The translations under genes and the position numbers were made by a program. Positions 1 through 6,843 of a stretch of 10,711 nucleotides of DNA are shown here, one piece after another. The stretch comes from Methanosarcinaceae archaeon (GTDB lineage: Archaea > Halobacteriota > Methanosarcinia > Methanosarcinales > Methanosarcinaceae), in the NCBI GenBank assembly GCA_020793555.1, contig DQIO01000258.1, forward strand, positions 1 through 10,711, read 5' to 3'. Below the pieces are notes generated by a model. That model was not told the DNA's origin. It saw only the letters and a list, made by a program, of their open reading frames with translations, and did no database searches. Every line of letters begins with the position of its first letter. The first letter of the stretch is position 1.

Positions 1-437
1 TTGTGATTGCGTCATACTCACTTTCAATGCTGGATATGGTAGCAGCCCTTTCAAAGATGGATAAGGTTGCAAGACAGAGCGTTCACCTGTTCACTTTTAC
101 TGGGGATCGTATGTGGGATTACACCGAACTCTGGCCAAAATTATACGGCGAGAAATATCAAGCAGGGCCTGATTACATCTATCTCTACAATATCCTCTAT
201 CAAATCGGCATCCGGGCGGATGTTGAAATATCAACTACCGAACATAAGCAGCGTTTTTCAAATCTGGAAGAGGCTGTTGAACAGTGGAAGGAGAGCCTTG
301 ATATATCGACACCGGAGGCAGAGGATGTGATAAGATCACATCTAACTGCGAAGTTGATCAGGGAAGATGGATCACTATGGTCAAAGAATACGATGAAAGC
401 GGTATCGATATGCTGGAGGAAAGATACTGAACATTAG
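1..437 (+). CDS. Probable SAM-dependent methyltransferase, C-terminal part (5' end outside window)
   Basis: The frame is open from the left edge to the TAG at 435-437, leaving about 144 codons. The GTG at 3 is only the first complete codon and not a credible start. The first residues, VIASYSLSML, look like the strand-4 region of a class I Rossmann-fold methyltransferase (the stretch usually read as 'DxVIASxxLxxL'). After it comes a following strand (SVHLFTFTGDR) and a Trp/Tyr-rich segment (WDYTELWPKLYGEKY), then a helical, charged C-terminus. The SAM-binding glycine loop would lie upstream and cannot be checked. The family call is recognition of the fold pattern, not of a named enzyme, and the substrate is unknown. 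It precedes the cupin gene by 21 bp and is probably co-transcribed with it. A small-molecule, corrinoid or tetrapyrrole substrate would fit the neighbours, but that is inference. Confidence 0.6.
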   Translation, partial: VIASYSLSMLDMVAALSKMDKVARQSVHLFTFTGDRMWDYTELWPKLYGEKYQAGPDYIYLYNILYQIGIRADVEISTTEHKQRFSNLEEAVEQWKESLDISTPEAEDVIRSHLTAKLIREDGSLWSKNTMKAVSICWRKDTEH

Positions 438-458
438 TTGAGAATTTAAGGAGCGTGA

Positions 459-830
459 ATGACAATGGAAATTGAAATGAAAAATATCCAGGAAGCTGAA
501 GGTCTTGAGACTCCGGAGGGTTTGATGAAACCATTAATATTCGGCGAGAGGCTGGGAGTCATACATCTTGAGATACCGGCAGGTCTTGAGGTCTCACCAC
601 ATGCCCACACTACAGAAGGTGTTTTATATTGTCTATGCGGCGAGCTGGATGTGATATCAGAAGATGAGACTCTGACCCTGAGCAGCGAAACTGCAATGCT
701 GGTGCCGCCAAATACAGAAATTGGTATCAAAAACCGGTCAAACACACCAGTAAATGCACTATTGATTTCATCTCCACCACCTGTAAAATCGGTTGAAGAA
801 CTCAAAGACCTTTTGAAGTCACATGAGTAG
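459..830 (+). CDS. Small single-domain cupin protein
   Basis: This 123-residue protein has the length and order of a cupin_2 single beta-barrel. Motif 1 is at residues 42-61 (AGLEVSPHAHTTEGVLYCLCGE, here split as G42, H48, H50, E53, G61) and motif 2 is near residues 79-92 (P83, P84, N92). Compared with the classical pattern, the motif-1 glutamate position holds Gly54, with Glu53 one residue early, and the motif-2 histidine position holds Ile88. The usual four-ligand metal site is therefore incomplete: two histidines are certain, with Glu53 a possible third ligand. It may bind a metal weakly, bind a ligand without metal, or be non-enzymatic. The ATG at 459 is chosen because AAGGAG at 448-453 lies 5 nt upstream; an in-frame ATG at 465 is the alternative. 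No signal peptide or membrane segment is visible, so it should be cytoplasmic. It sits between the methyltransferase and the first SBP. Confidence 0.8.
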   Translation: MTMEIEMKNIQEAEGLETPEGLMKPLIFGERLGVIHLEIPAGLEVSPHAHTTEGVLYCLCGELDVISEDETLTLSSETAMLVPPNTEIGIKNRSNTPVNALLISSPPPVKSVEELKDLLKSHE

Positions 831-852
831 AAAATCACGGAGTTGATACTGC

Positions 853-2097
853 ATGACAGGGAACTGTTTTTTCCTTGTTTTGGTCATAACTGCGATCTTA
901 TTGGGCAGTGTGCCAGCATCGGCATCGGAGGAATATGCACTTGGTATATTCGGGAATGCGAATGGGGATGACACCGTAGACATGCAGGATTTGGAATGCA
1001 TCGAATCCATTATTTTGGGACTTGATGATCAAACACAATTTGCAGATGCGAAGTACGACGGTGAGATCGATATTTTTGATGTGACGCAGACCGAACTCAC
1101 CATTCTTGGAAAAGAGAAAAAACTTACTTTCATAGATTCCAGAGGGGAAGCCGTGACGGTCAACAAGCCAGTAGAAAGAATCATTGCTCTTTCAGATCCC
1201 CATGCGGATGCAATCAGGATGCTTGAAGCCGAGAACAAAGTGGTTGGTGTAAGTTCAGGTCTTGCAGCAGAAAAAATACTTTTACCGGTGATGAGTGAAC
1301 TTCCGGTAATTGGAACAAGTTCTAAACCGGATCCCGAAGCGATACTCAGTCTAACGCCGGATATTGTTATCACATATGAAACCTGGAATGTCGGGCTTGA
1401 AGAACAAATACCGGAAGTCACAGTTGTTCGTCTGGACATCAGCAAACCGGAATCAATAATGGAAGACCTGACAAAACTTGGATATATCCTTGATAAAAGG
1501 GAGAAAGCTGAAGAGTTCATTGATTGGTACGAAAGCTACACTGAGGATATCAGAACCCATACAGAAGAAATCCCGGTGGAAGACAAACCCGGTGTGTATC
1601 TCGGATTATATCCTAACATCTGGAAAGATAAAACAATGGGCACGGATTCCAGTGGGGACATGCAGTGCACACTCACAGGTGGTATCAATGTCGCTGGAGA
1701 TCTGGTCAAATCTTCTACCAGCGTAGATCCGGAATGGATAATAGAGCAGAATCCTGATGTTGTTGTTCTGATAGTGACAAGTAAAGCTCCCTCTGGTTAT
1801 GGTGTGGATGATACGGCAGGGGTTAGAGCGGTACTTGATGAATTTACAGACCGTCCGGAGTTCCATAACCTTGAAGCTGTCAAAAATGAACGTGTTTATG
1901 TGATTGCTTCAGATACTCGATGCGGGATACAGATGGTTATAAGCACTGCATACTGGGCAAAATGGTTCCATCCGCAGCTCTTCGCAGACCTGAAGCCAGA
2001 GGAGATCCAGAAAGAATATCTCACCCGGTTCCAGCGAGTGGACTACGATATCGACGAGCACGGCATATTCGTATATCCGGCACTGGAAAAAAGTTGA
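853..2097 (+). CDS. Secreted dockerin-type ABC substrate-binding protein (SBP1), BtuF/FepB-like
   Basis: This 414-residue protein starts with a signal peptide (hydrophobic core about 5-20, likely cleavage after the ASA of PASAS near 24-25). Two EF-hand-like dockerin loops follow. Loop 1 has N35, N37, D39, D43 and D46 at calcium positions 1, 3, 5, 9 and 12. Loop 2 has D65, K67, D69, D73 and D76. A helical-backbone type III periplasmic binding domain runs from about 95 to 390. It shows the family hallmarks: a PVERIIAL strand, the PDPEAILSLTPDIVI segment, the long central helix around YILDKREKAEEF, and DPEWIIEQNPDVVV. The C-terminal WAKWFHP motif is at 368-374. Relatives bind iron chelates, haem or cobalamin; the ligand here is unknown. 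There is no C-terminal membrane anchor and no clear lipobox. GGAG at 839-842 is the likely ribosome site. The gene is 22 bp after the cupin and 29 bp before SBP2, with no permease or ATPase beside it. Confidence 0.9.
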   Translation: MTGNCFFLVLVITAILLGSVPASASEEYALGIFGNANGDDTVDMQDLECIESIILGLDDQTQFADAKYDGEIDIFDVTQTELTILGKEKKLTFIDSRGEAVTVNKPVERIIALSDPHADAIRMLEAENKVVGVSSGLAAEKILLPVMSELPVIGTSSKPDPEAILSLTPDIVITYETWNVGLEEQIPEVTVVRLDISKPESIMEDLTKLGYILDKREKAEEFIDWYESYTEDIRTHTEEIPVEDKPGVYLGLYPNIWKDKTMGTDSSGDMQCTLTGGINVAGDLVKSSTSVDPEWIIEQNPDVVVLIVTSKAPSGYGVDDTAGVRAVLDEFTDRPEFHNLEAVKNERVYVIASDTRCGIQMVISTAYWAKWFHPQLFADLKPEEIQKEYLTRFQRVDYDIDEHGIFVYPALEKS

Positions 2098-2111
2098 TAG
2101 AGATTAATAAA

Positions 2112-2117
2112 AAGGAG
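2112..2117 (+). promoter_or_regulatory. Ribosome binding site deciding the SBP2 start
   Basis: AAGGAG lies 9 nt before the ATG at 2127. It supports this ATG over the longer frame that opens at 1920 inside SBP1. The surrounding 29-bp gap is A-rich and holds no other signal that I can see. Confidence 0.75.
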
Positions 2118-2126
2118 ACAGTCTAC

Positions 2127-3380
2127 ATGAAAATAATAACACTAGCTGGAATAACCATCATCATGCTGCTGCTTTGCTGTACGCTACCAGCCGCAGCATC
2201 AGACTATTCACTTGGCATCTTCGGCAATGCGAACGAAGATGACACCATAGATGCAGAAGATATGGAATATACACGGGGCATCATTCTGGGATTCAATGAC
2301 CAGACACAACTTGCAGATAGTAAGCATGATGAACAGATCAACATCCTCGATCTGACACAGATCGAACTTATTATGCTGGGTGAGGAAAAGGAGCTAACGC
2401 TCGTAGACGCAGCTGAGAGGATCGTTACGGTGAAAAAACCTATGGAAGGTAATATCGTCTCGTTCGGTACTTATACCCCCGAAATATTACGGATATTGGG
2501 AGAAGAGGATAAGTTAGTCGCTGTTAACACGTATGTCAAGAGCAATGAAGTCTATTTCCCGCAAATCAGCAAATTGCCCTCGATCGGAAGCAGTTATTCT
2601 CCGGATCTGGAGGTAGTGGCCAGTCTCAATCCGGGGCTGGTACTTGCATGGACAACCAAACCCGAAAGGGTTGAAAAACTCGTAGAGGTAGTTCCTGACG
2701 ATTGTACTGTGGTCAGTCTCATGTTCTATAAACCAGAAAATATGGTAGAAGAGATTGAGAAACTTGCTTATATCCTTGGAAAAAGGGATGAGGCGAAATC
2801 CTATATCGATGATTTCCACAATGAATACGTTGACCTCATCAAAGCACGGACAGAATATCTCCAAAATGAGGAGCGGCCAGGGATCTATGTCGAGAGTGCC
2901 AGGGATGGGAAATACCAGACATGGGCTGCCGGATCCGCAGCTAATGGTTTCATTGGGATATCTGGTGGAAGAAATATATTCGCCGACACACCAGGTGATG
3001 GCAGTGTTAATGTAGATCCCGAAGAAGTGGTTGAGAAGAACCCTGATATTATTATCAAATATATCGATACTGTTGATGCAGGATATGAACTGGACGATCC
3101 ATCAAAGATGGAGTTGTTGAGAGGGAGTGTCATGAACCGTCCCGAACTGTTCAATGTCAAAGCAGTGAAGAACGGTGCCGTTTATGTAATGGATAAAGAT
3201 CCGATCTACGGACCTGACTATCCTGTAACTATTGCCTACTGGGCAAAATGGTTCCATCCTGATCTATTCGAAGATCTGGATCCACAGGCGATCCACCAGA
3301 AGTACATAGATATCCAGGGACTGGACTACGACCTGAATGAGCACGGCGTATTCATATACCCGACGCTGGAGGAGATATGA
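2127..3380 (+). CDS. Secreted dockerin-type ABC substrate-binding protein (SBP2), paralogue of SBP1 and SBP3
   Basis: The protein is 417 residues when started at the ATG at 2127. That start has AAGGAG about 9 nt upstream and places a clean signal peptide at the N-terminus (core 5-20, cleavage near PAAAS, 24-25). The frame is open back to 1920, but the extra 69 codons overlap SBP1, do not look like protein, and would bury the signal peptide. Two dockerin-like loops follow: N34, N36, D38, D42, D45, then D64, K66, D68, N72, D75. The FepB/BtuF-type binding domain runs from about 95 to 395 and includes SPDLEVVASLNPGLVLAW, NVDPEEVVEKNPDIII and AYWAKWFHP (370-378). A short tail ending in HGVFIYPTLEEI is shared with SBP1 and SBP3. 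The 3' end overlaps SBP3 by ATGA, so the two are probably translationally coupled. Ligand unknown; a metal chelate or tetrapyrrole is likely from the family. Confidence 0.9.
   Translation: MKIITLAGITIIMLLLCCTLPAAASDYSLGIFGNANEDDTIDAEDMEYTRGIILGFNDQTQLADSKHDEQINILDLTQIELIMLGEEKELTLVDAAERIVTVKKPMEGNIVSFGTYTPEILRILGEEDKLVAVNTYVKSNEVYFPQISKLPSIGSSYSPDLEVVASLNPGLVLAWTTKPERVEKLVEVVPDDCTVVSLMFYKPENMVEEIEKLAYILGKRDEAKSYIDDFHNEYVDLIKARTEYLQNEERPGIYVESARDGKYQTWAAGSAANGFIGISGGRNIFADTPGDGSVNVDPEEVVEKNPDIIIKYIDTVDAGYELDDPSKMELLRGSVMNRPELFNVKAVKNGAVYVMDKDPIYGPDYPVTIAYWAKWFHPDLFEDLDPQAIHQKYIDIQGLDYDLNEHGVFIYPTLEEI
2145..2240 (+). repeat. Direct repeat copy 1: signal peptide and first dockerin half-loop of SBP2
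   Basis: Codons 7-38 of SBP2 align without gaps to codons 7-38 of SBP3 (3395-3490). By eye there are 8 mismatches in 96 bases, about 92% identity, most of them silent. The binding domains downstream are far more diverged. This points to a recent duplication or gene conversion of the 5' module only, or strong constraint on it. Confidence 0.8.
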
Positions 3381-4615
3381 GAACAAACATATTAGCTGGA
3401 ATAACTACCATCATGCTGTTGCTTTGCTGTACGCTGCCAGCCGCAGCATCAGACTACACGCTTGGTATCTTCGGCAATGCGAACGAAGATGAGACCATAG
3501 ACATGCAGGATGTGGAATACACCGAACACATCATTCTGGGACTCAACGAGCAGACCCAATTTGCAGATGCTATGTATGATAACAGGATCAACATGCAGGA
3601 TGTGACGCAGACGGAACTTATCATTTTTGCAAAAGAGAAGGAACTTACGTTCATCGACGCTGCTGACAATACGGCGACGGTGAAGATGCCTATCGAAAGA
3701 ATAGTTATCCTCAACACCGATTTTGCAGAAGCTATTGCTGTGCTGGATGAGCGGGATAAAGTGGTTGGCGTTGCCCACTCCATGGTGGAGTATGCAAGGT
3801 TCTTTCCTGAACTCAGCGCGAAGACCGATATCGGAGATTGGTCAACACCAGACATAGAGGCGATACTTGCATGCAATCCTGACACAGTCTGTGCATATGC
3901 TAACTGGCCCGATACCGGTAAACTCGATGACAAAATGCCAGATGGTATAAACATCGTCCGGCTGGATTTCTACAAGGCAGAAACACTCAGGGAAGAGATG
4001 ATAAAACTCGGATACCTGCTTAACAAGAGAGAGAGGACAGACGAATACATCACATGGCATGACCGGTATATTGATGCGATAAACGACAAAGTTTCAGAGA
4101 TACCGGACGATGAGAAGGTAACAGTGTTCATCGATAGCGGTGGAGGGAAAACGTTTGGTCGCAAGGCATATTCAACCGGTACCGGGATGCATGACCTCTG
4201 CACATGTGCCGGTGGCGTGAACATAGCAGAGGGTTATGTCGAAAAATATGCTGATGTAGAAACAGAATGGATACTGGAACAGGATCCGGATGTCATAATA
4301 GGTCTCTCCTACAAAGGAGGATATGAAACCAATGATGACATCCTGATGAAGGTGCATTACGATGATATATTAGCCCTTCCCGGTTTTGCGAATGTTGCTG
4401 CCGTGCAAAACGAGCGTGTTCACATCATATCGAACGCGTTTGCGTTCGCACCCCATTATCCGGCATCGCTCGCGATGATGGCAAAGTGGCTCTATCCTGA
4501 AAGATTCGATGACCTGGATCCGGAGGCAATCCATCAGGAGTATATAGATACGTTCATTGGCATCGATTTTGACGTATCTGAACAGGGTGTATTCGAGTAC
4601 CCGCCAGAGAAGTGA
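3377..4615 (+). CDS. Secreted dockerin-type ABC substrate-binding protein (SBP3), paralogue of SBP1 and SBP2
   Basis: This 412-residue protein starts at an ATG inside the SBP2 stop (ATGA), with GGAGGAG at 3368-3374 just upstream in SBP2 coding sequence. The signal peptide is almost identical to that of SBP2, including a Cys-Cys pair (17-18) in the hydrophobic core and cleavage near PAAAS. Dockerin-like loops have N34, N36, D38, D42, D45 and D64, M66, D68, N72, D75. The binding domain (about 95-390) keeps the family layout: STPDIEAILACNPDTV, the long central helix near LLNKRERTDEYI, and ETEWILEQDPDVII. It differs from SBP1 and SBP2 in the C-terminal motif, which here reads MAKWLYP (368-374), and in the pocket-forming loops, for example the GGGKTFGRKAYSTGTG segment. 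This suggests a different ligand or affinity. No membrane anchor is visible. It is the last of the SBP set, 74 bp before the chelatase genes. Confidence 0.9.
   Translation: MRTNILAGITTIMLLLCCTLPAAASDYTLGIFGNANEDETIDMQDVEYTEHIILGLNEQTQFADAMYDNRINMQDVTQTELIIFAKEKELTFIDAADNTATVKMPIERIVILNTDFAEAIAVLDERDKVVGVAHSMVEYARFFPELSAKTDIGDWSTPDIEAILACNPDTVCAYANWPDTGKLDDKMPDGINIVRLDFYKAETLREEMIKLGYLLNKRERTDEYITWHDRYIDAINDKVSEIPDDEKVTVFIDSGGGKTFGRKAYSTGTGMHDLCTCAGGVNIAEGYVEKYADVETEWILEQDPDVIIGLSYKGGYETNDDILMKVHYDDILALPGFANVAAVQNERVHIISNAFAFAPHYPASLAMMAKWLYPERFDDLDPEAIHQEYIDTFIGIDFDVSEQGVFEYPPEK
3395..3490 (+). repeat. Direct repeat copy 2: signal peptide and first dockerin half-loop of SBP3
   Basis: This is the partner of the repeat at 2145-2240. 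The encoded residues 7-26 differ at one position only (Ile11 in SBP2, Thr11 in SBP3), and LGIFGNANED (29-38) is identical. The same region of SBP1 (from about 913) encodes similar dockerin residues but with clearly different codons and an unrelated signal peptide. Confidence 0.8.
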
Positions 4616-4689
4616 AACTTATGAATCAAGGTGAACAAACGCAGTTTTATCCAGAAAAAAATGTAAATATATTAGAGAGGTGACTAAAA
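4616..4689 (+). promoter_or_regulatory. 74-bp intergenic gap before the chelatase genes, possible internal promoter
   Basis: This is the longest gap in the window. It contains GAGGTGA (4677-4683), a good ribosome site 6 nt before the ChlID ATG. AT-rich stretches at 4644-4650 (GTTTTAT) and 4664-4671 (TAAATATA) could serve as an archaeal TATA box. The second would put transcription start at or past the ATG, so the first fits the ribosome site better. Neither has a convincing BRE. No hairpin plus T-run terminator is visible, so read-through from SBP3 is equally possible. Confidence 0.35.
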
Positions 4690-6843
4690 ATGCATCATAT
4701 AAACAGACAAATACTCCCCTTCACCGCGATCGTCGGGCAGGAGGAGATGAAAAAAGCACTGATATTAAACGCCATCAACCCGAGGATTGGCGGTGTCCTG
4801 ATCAGGGGCGAGAAAGGGACTGCGAAGTCCACGGCTGTACGGGCACTGGCACAGTTACTTCCTGATATAAAGGTAGTGAACGGTTGTCCGTTCAATTGCA
4901 ATCCAGCGAATACGGGCGAGATGTGCGACATCTGCTATGAGCGTTCGGTAAATGGTGAAAAACTCGAAAGTGCAATGAGAAGAAGCCGTGTAATCGATCT
5001 TCCGCTCGGATGCACCGAAGATCGGGTCGTTGGCACGCTAAATATCGAAAAAGCGATCAAGGAAGGAATACGTGCGCTTGATCCCGGAATACTGGCTGCT
5101 GCAAATCGTGGCATCCTTTACATCGACGAAGTAAACCTGCTGGACGATCACGTCGCAGACGTCCTCCTCGATGCCGCAGCGATGGGCGTAAACATGGTTG
5201 AGCGGGAAGGCGTCTCGGTGGGACACCCTGCGAAATTCATCCTCGTCGGGACGATGAATCCCGAAGAAGGGGAACTCAGACCGCAGCTTCTGGACCGGTT
5301 CGGACTCCAGTCTACTGTCGAAAGCTTATCTGATGTGGATGCACGGGTCGAGATCGTGAAGGTTGCAGAAAGCTTTGAGATCGATGCGGACGGGTGCAAG
5401 AAAGAGTTCGAGGGTCAGCAGACAGAACTCAACAAGAATATCATAAGAGCGAAGTCGCTCCTCCCGGAGGTTACTATCAGTGATGATCTTCTCAGGACCA
5501 CCGCTAAGATGTGTATCGAACTCGGCGTGAGAACGCATCGGGCAGAGATCGTCATCACGAGAACCGCAAAGACGATTGCGGCATTTGATAACCGGACCGA
5601 GGTCACACTCGATGACATCAAAGAAGCGATGGAACTTGCACTGCCGCACAGGATGCGAAGAAAGCCGTTTGAGCCGCCGCAGCTCGATACCGATAAGCTC
5701 GATCAGATGATGGATGATGAAAAGAAAGAACAGGATGAAAAACAGCAGGAAAAGGAAGAGCAACAAGAAGAACAACAGCCCGAGCAGGAAGAACAGCACA
5801 AGCATGAGCATCGCGAGCAGGAAGATAAGGAGAATGAGCAAGAATCGCAGGAACCGCAAAACCCGCCTGAAAACGAGGATGACGGCAATCAGCCACAACA
5901 GCCCGAGTCAGTCTTTGCGATCGGAGACCCCATCGATGTAAGCAGAGTGCGACCAAAGGAAAAACGTGACCGGATACCCCGCAAGAGAACATCTGGAAGG
6001 AGAAATCCGACGCTTGCACGGTTCAACCGGGGGAGATATGCCCGTCACACGATACCTTCCGGAAAACCCACCGATATCGCAATAGATGCCACGATCCGTG
6101 CGGCTGCACCATACCAGAAAGAGCGCGGTGCAGGCATGTCTGGCAAGAACGCGGTGATCATCGGTAATCAGGATATCAGGGAAAAGATAAGGATTGGAAA
6201 GATCTCAACAGCAACCCTCTTTGTGGTGGATGCCTCCGGCTCAATGGGTGCCGCAAACCGGATGGAAAGTGCCAAAGGAGCAGTCATGTCGCTTCTTATG
6301 GACTCCTACCAGCAGCGGGACAGGATCGGGATGGTCGCATTTAAAGGTGATACTGCAGATGTTCTGCTTCCACTCTGCTCAAGTGTAGATCTTGCATACG
6401 ACAGACTCAGTGAATTGCCAACAGGCGGAAAAACACCGCTTGGTGCAGGTCTTAACAGTGGTTTGAACCTCCTTCTTGGTGAAAAACGAAAAAACGATGA
6501 GACGATTGCGATAATGGTCCTGATCTCCGACGGCAGGGCGAATGTTTCAGTGAATGGTGGTAGTGGTAGTGGTAATGGTAAATTAGGAACGGTAAAAGAA
6601 GAACTCCTTGCAATCGCAGAAGAAGCAAGATCTGCAGGCATTCATGTAATAGTTCTTGATGCTGAATCTATGGGTAGCTCATTTGTGAAAATGCAGCTTG
6701 GTTACTGCAGGGAAATTGCAGAACATGCCGGTGGACGGTATTATTCGGTTGACCAGTTATCATCCGGCCAGGTTTACGATATAGTTGCAAATGAGCAGGG
6801 ATCACTGTTAGAGATGTATTCGGCAGGCATGGGTCTAACATGA
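4690..6843 (+). CDS. ChlI-ChlD-type fused chelatase motor subunit (AAA+ ATPase plus VWA domain)
   Basis: This 717-residue protein joins both small subunits of a class I (Mg/Co-type) chelatase. The AAA+ domain has Walker [10 protein letters not shown] (40-48), Walker B ILYIDE (142-147), sensor-1 [13 protein letters not shown] (187-199) and the LLDRFG arginine region (200-205), all intact, so this half should hydrolyse ATP. Four cysteines (C66, C70, C79, C82) sit in an insert soon after Walker A. A helical lid follows, ending near [12 protein letters not shown] Glu/Gln/Lys-rich linker (about 337-410) and a basic GRR/GRY segment lead to a VWA domain with a complete MIDAS: DASGS at 514-518, the T578/T582 region and D614. 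Such subunits assemble as hexameric rings and drive metal insertion by the CobN/ChlH-type large subunit, the next gene, which overlaps by ATGA. GAGGTGA at 4677-4683 supports the ATG at 4690. Whether the metal is Co, Mg or Ni cannot be told. Expected in the cytoplasm. Confidence 0.93.
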   Translation: MHHINRQILPFTAIVGQEEMKKALILNAINPRIGGVLIRGEKGTAKSTAVRALAQLLPDIKVVNGCPFNCNPANTGEMCDICYERSVNGEKLESAMRRSRVIDLPLGCTEDRVVGTLNIEKAIKEGIRALDPGILAAANRGILYIDEVNLLDDHVADVLLDAAAMGVNMVEREGVSVGHPAKFILVGTMNPEEGELRPQLLDRFGLQSTVESLSDVDARVEIVKVAESFEIDADGCKKEFEGQQTELNKNIIRAKSLLPEVTISDDLLRTTAKMCIELGVRTHRAEIVITRTAKTIAAFDNRTEVTLDDIKEAMELALPHRMRRKPFEPPQLDTDKLDQMMDDEKKEQDEKQQEKEEQQEEQQPEQEEQHKHEHREQEDKENEQESQEPQNPPENEDDGNQPQQPESVFAIGDPIDVSRVRPKEKRDRIPRKRTSGRRNPTLARFNRGRYARHTIPSGKPTDIAIDATIRAAAPYQKERGAGMSGKNAVIIGNQDIREKIRIGKISTATLFVVDASGSMGAANRMESAKGAVMSLLMDSYQQRDRIGMVAFKGDTADVLLPLCSSVDLAYDRLSELPTGGKTPLGAGLNSGLNLLLGEKRKNDETIAIMVLISDGRANVSVNGGSGSGNGKLGTVKEELLAIAEEARSAGIHVIVLDAESMGSSFVKMQLGYCREIAEHAGGRYYSVDQLSSGQVYDIVANEQGSLLEMYSAGMGLT

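Noticed and set aside
446..838. 130-codon minus-strand frame covering the cupin
   Set aside because: It covers the cupin gene almost exactly, and the + strand frame has cupin motifs and a ribosome site.
1920..2126. Upstream in-frame extension of SBP2 to position 1920
   Set aside because: It overlaps SBP1 coding sequence, has an Arg-rich composition unlike a leader, and would put the clear signal peptide 70 residues inside the protein. The ATG at 2127 has its own ribosome site.
2170..2185. Possible lipoprotein cysteine in the SBP2 and SBP3 signal peptides
   Set aside because: The Cys-Cys pair is preceded by Leu-Leu-Leu rather than a small residue pair, and a better peptidase site (PAAAS) follows, so a lipid anchor is not supported.
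3454..3954. 166-codon minus-strand frame opposite SBP3
   Set aside because: Similar Ser-rich antisense frames occur opposite SBP1 and the cupin. They arise from shared codon use on the + strand and contain no domain.
5326..5898. 190-codon minus-strand frame rich in Leu/Phe that mimics a membrane protein
   Set aside because: It is the antisense shadow of the Glu/Gln/Lys-rich ChlID linker: GAA/GAG/CAG codons read backwards as Leu/Phe codons. No start signal supports it.
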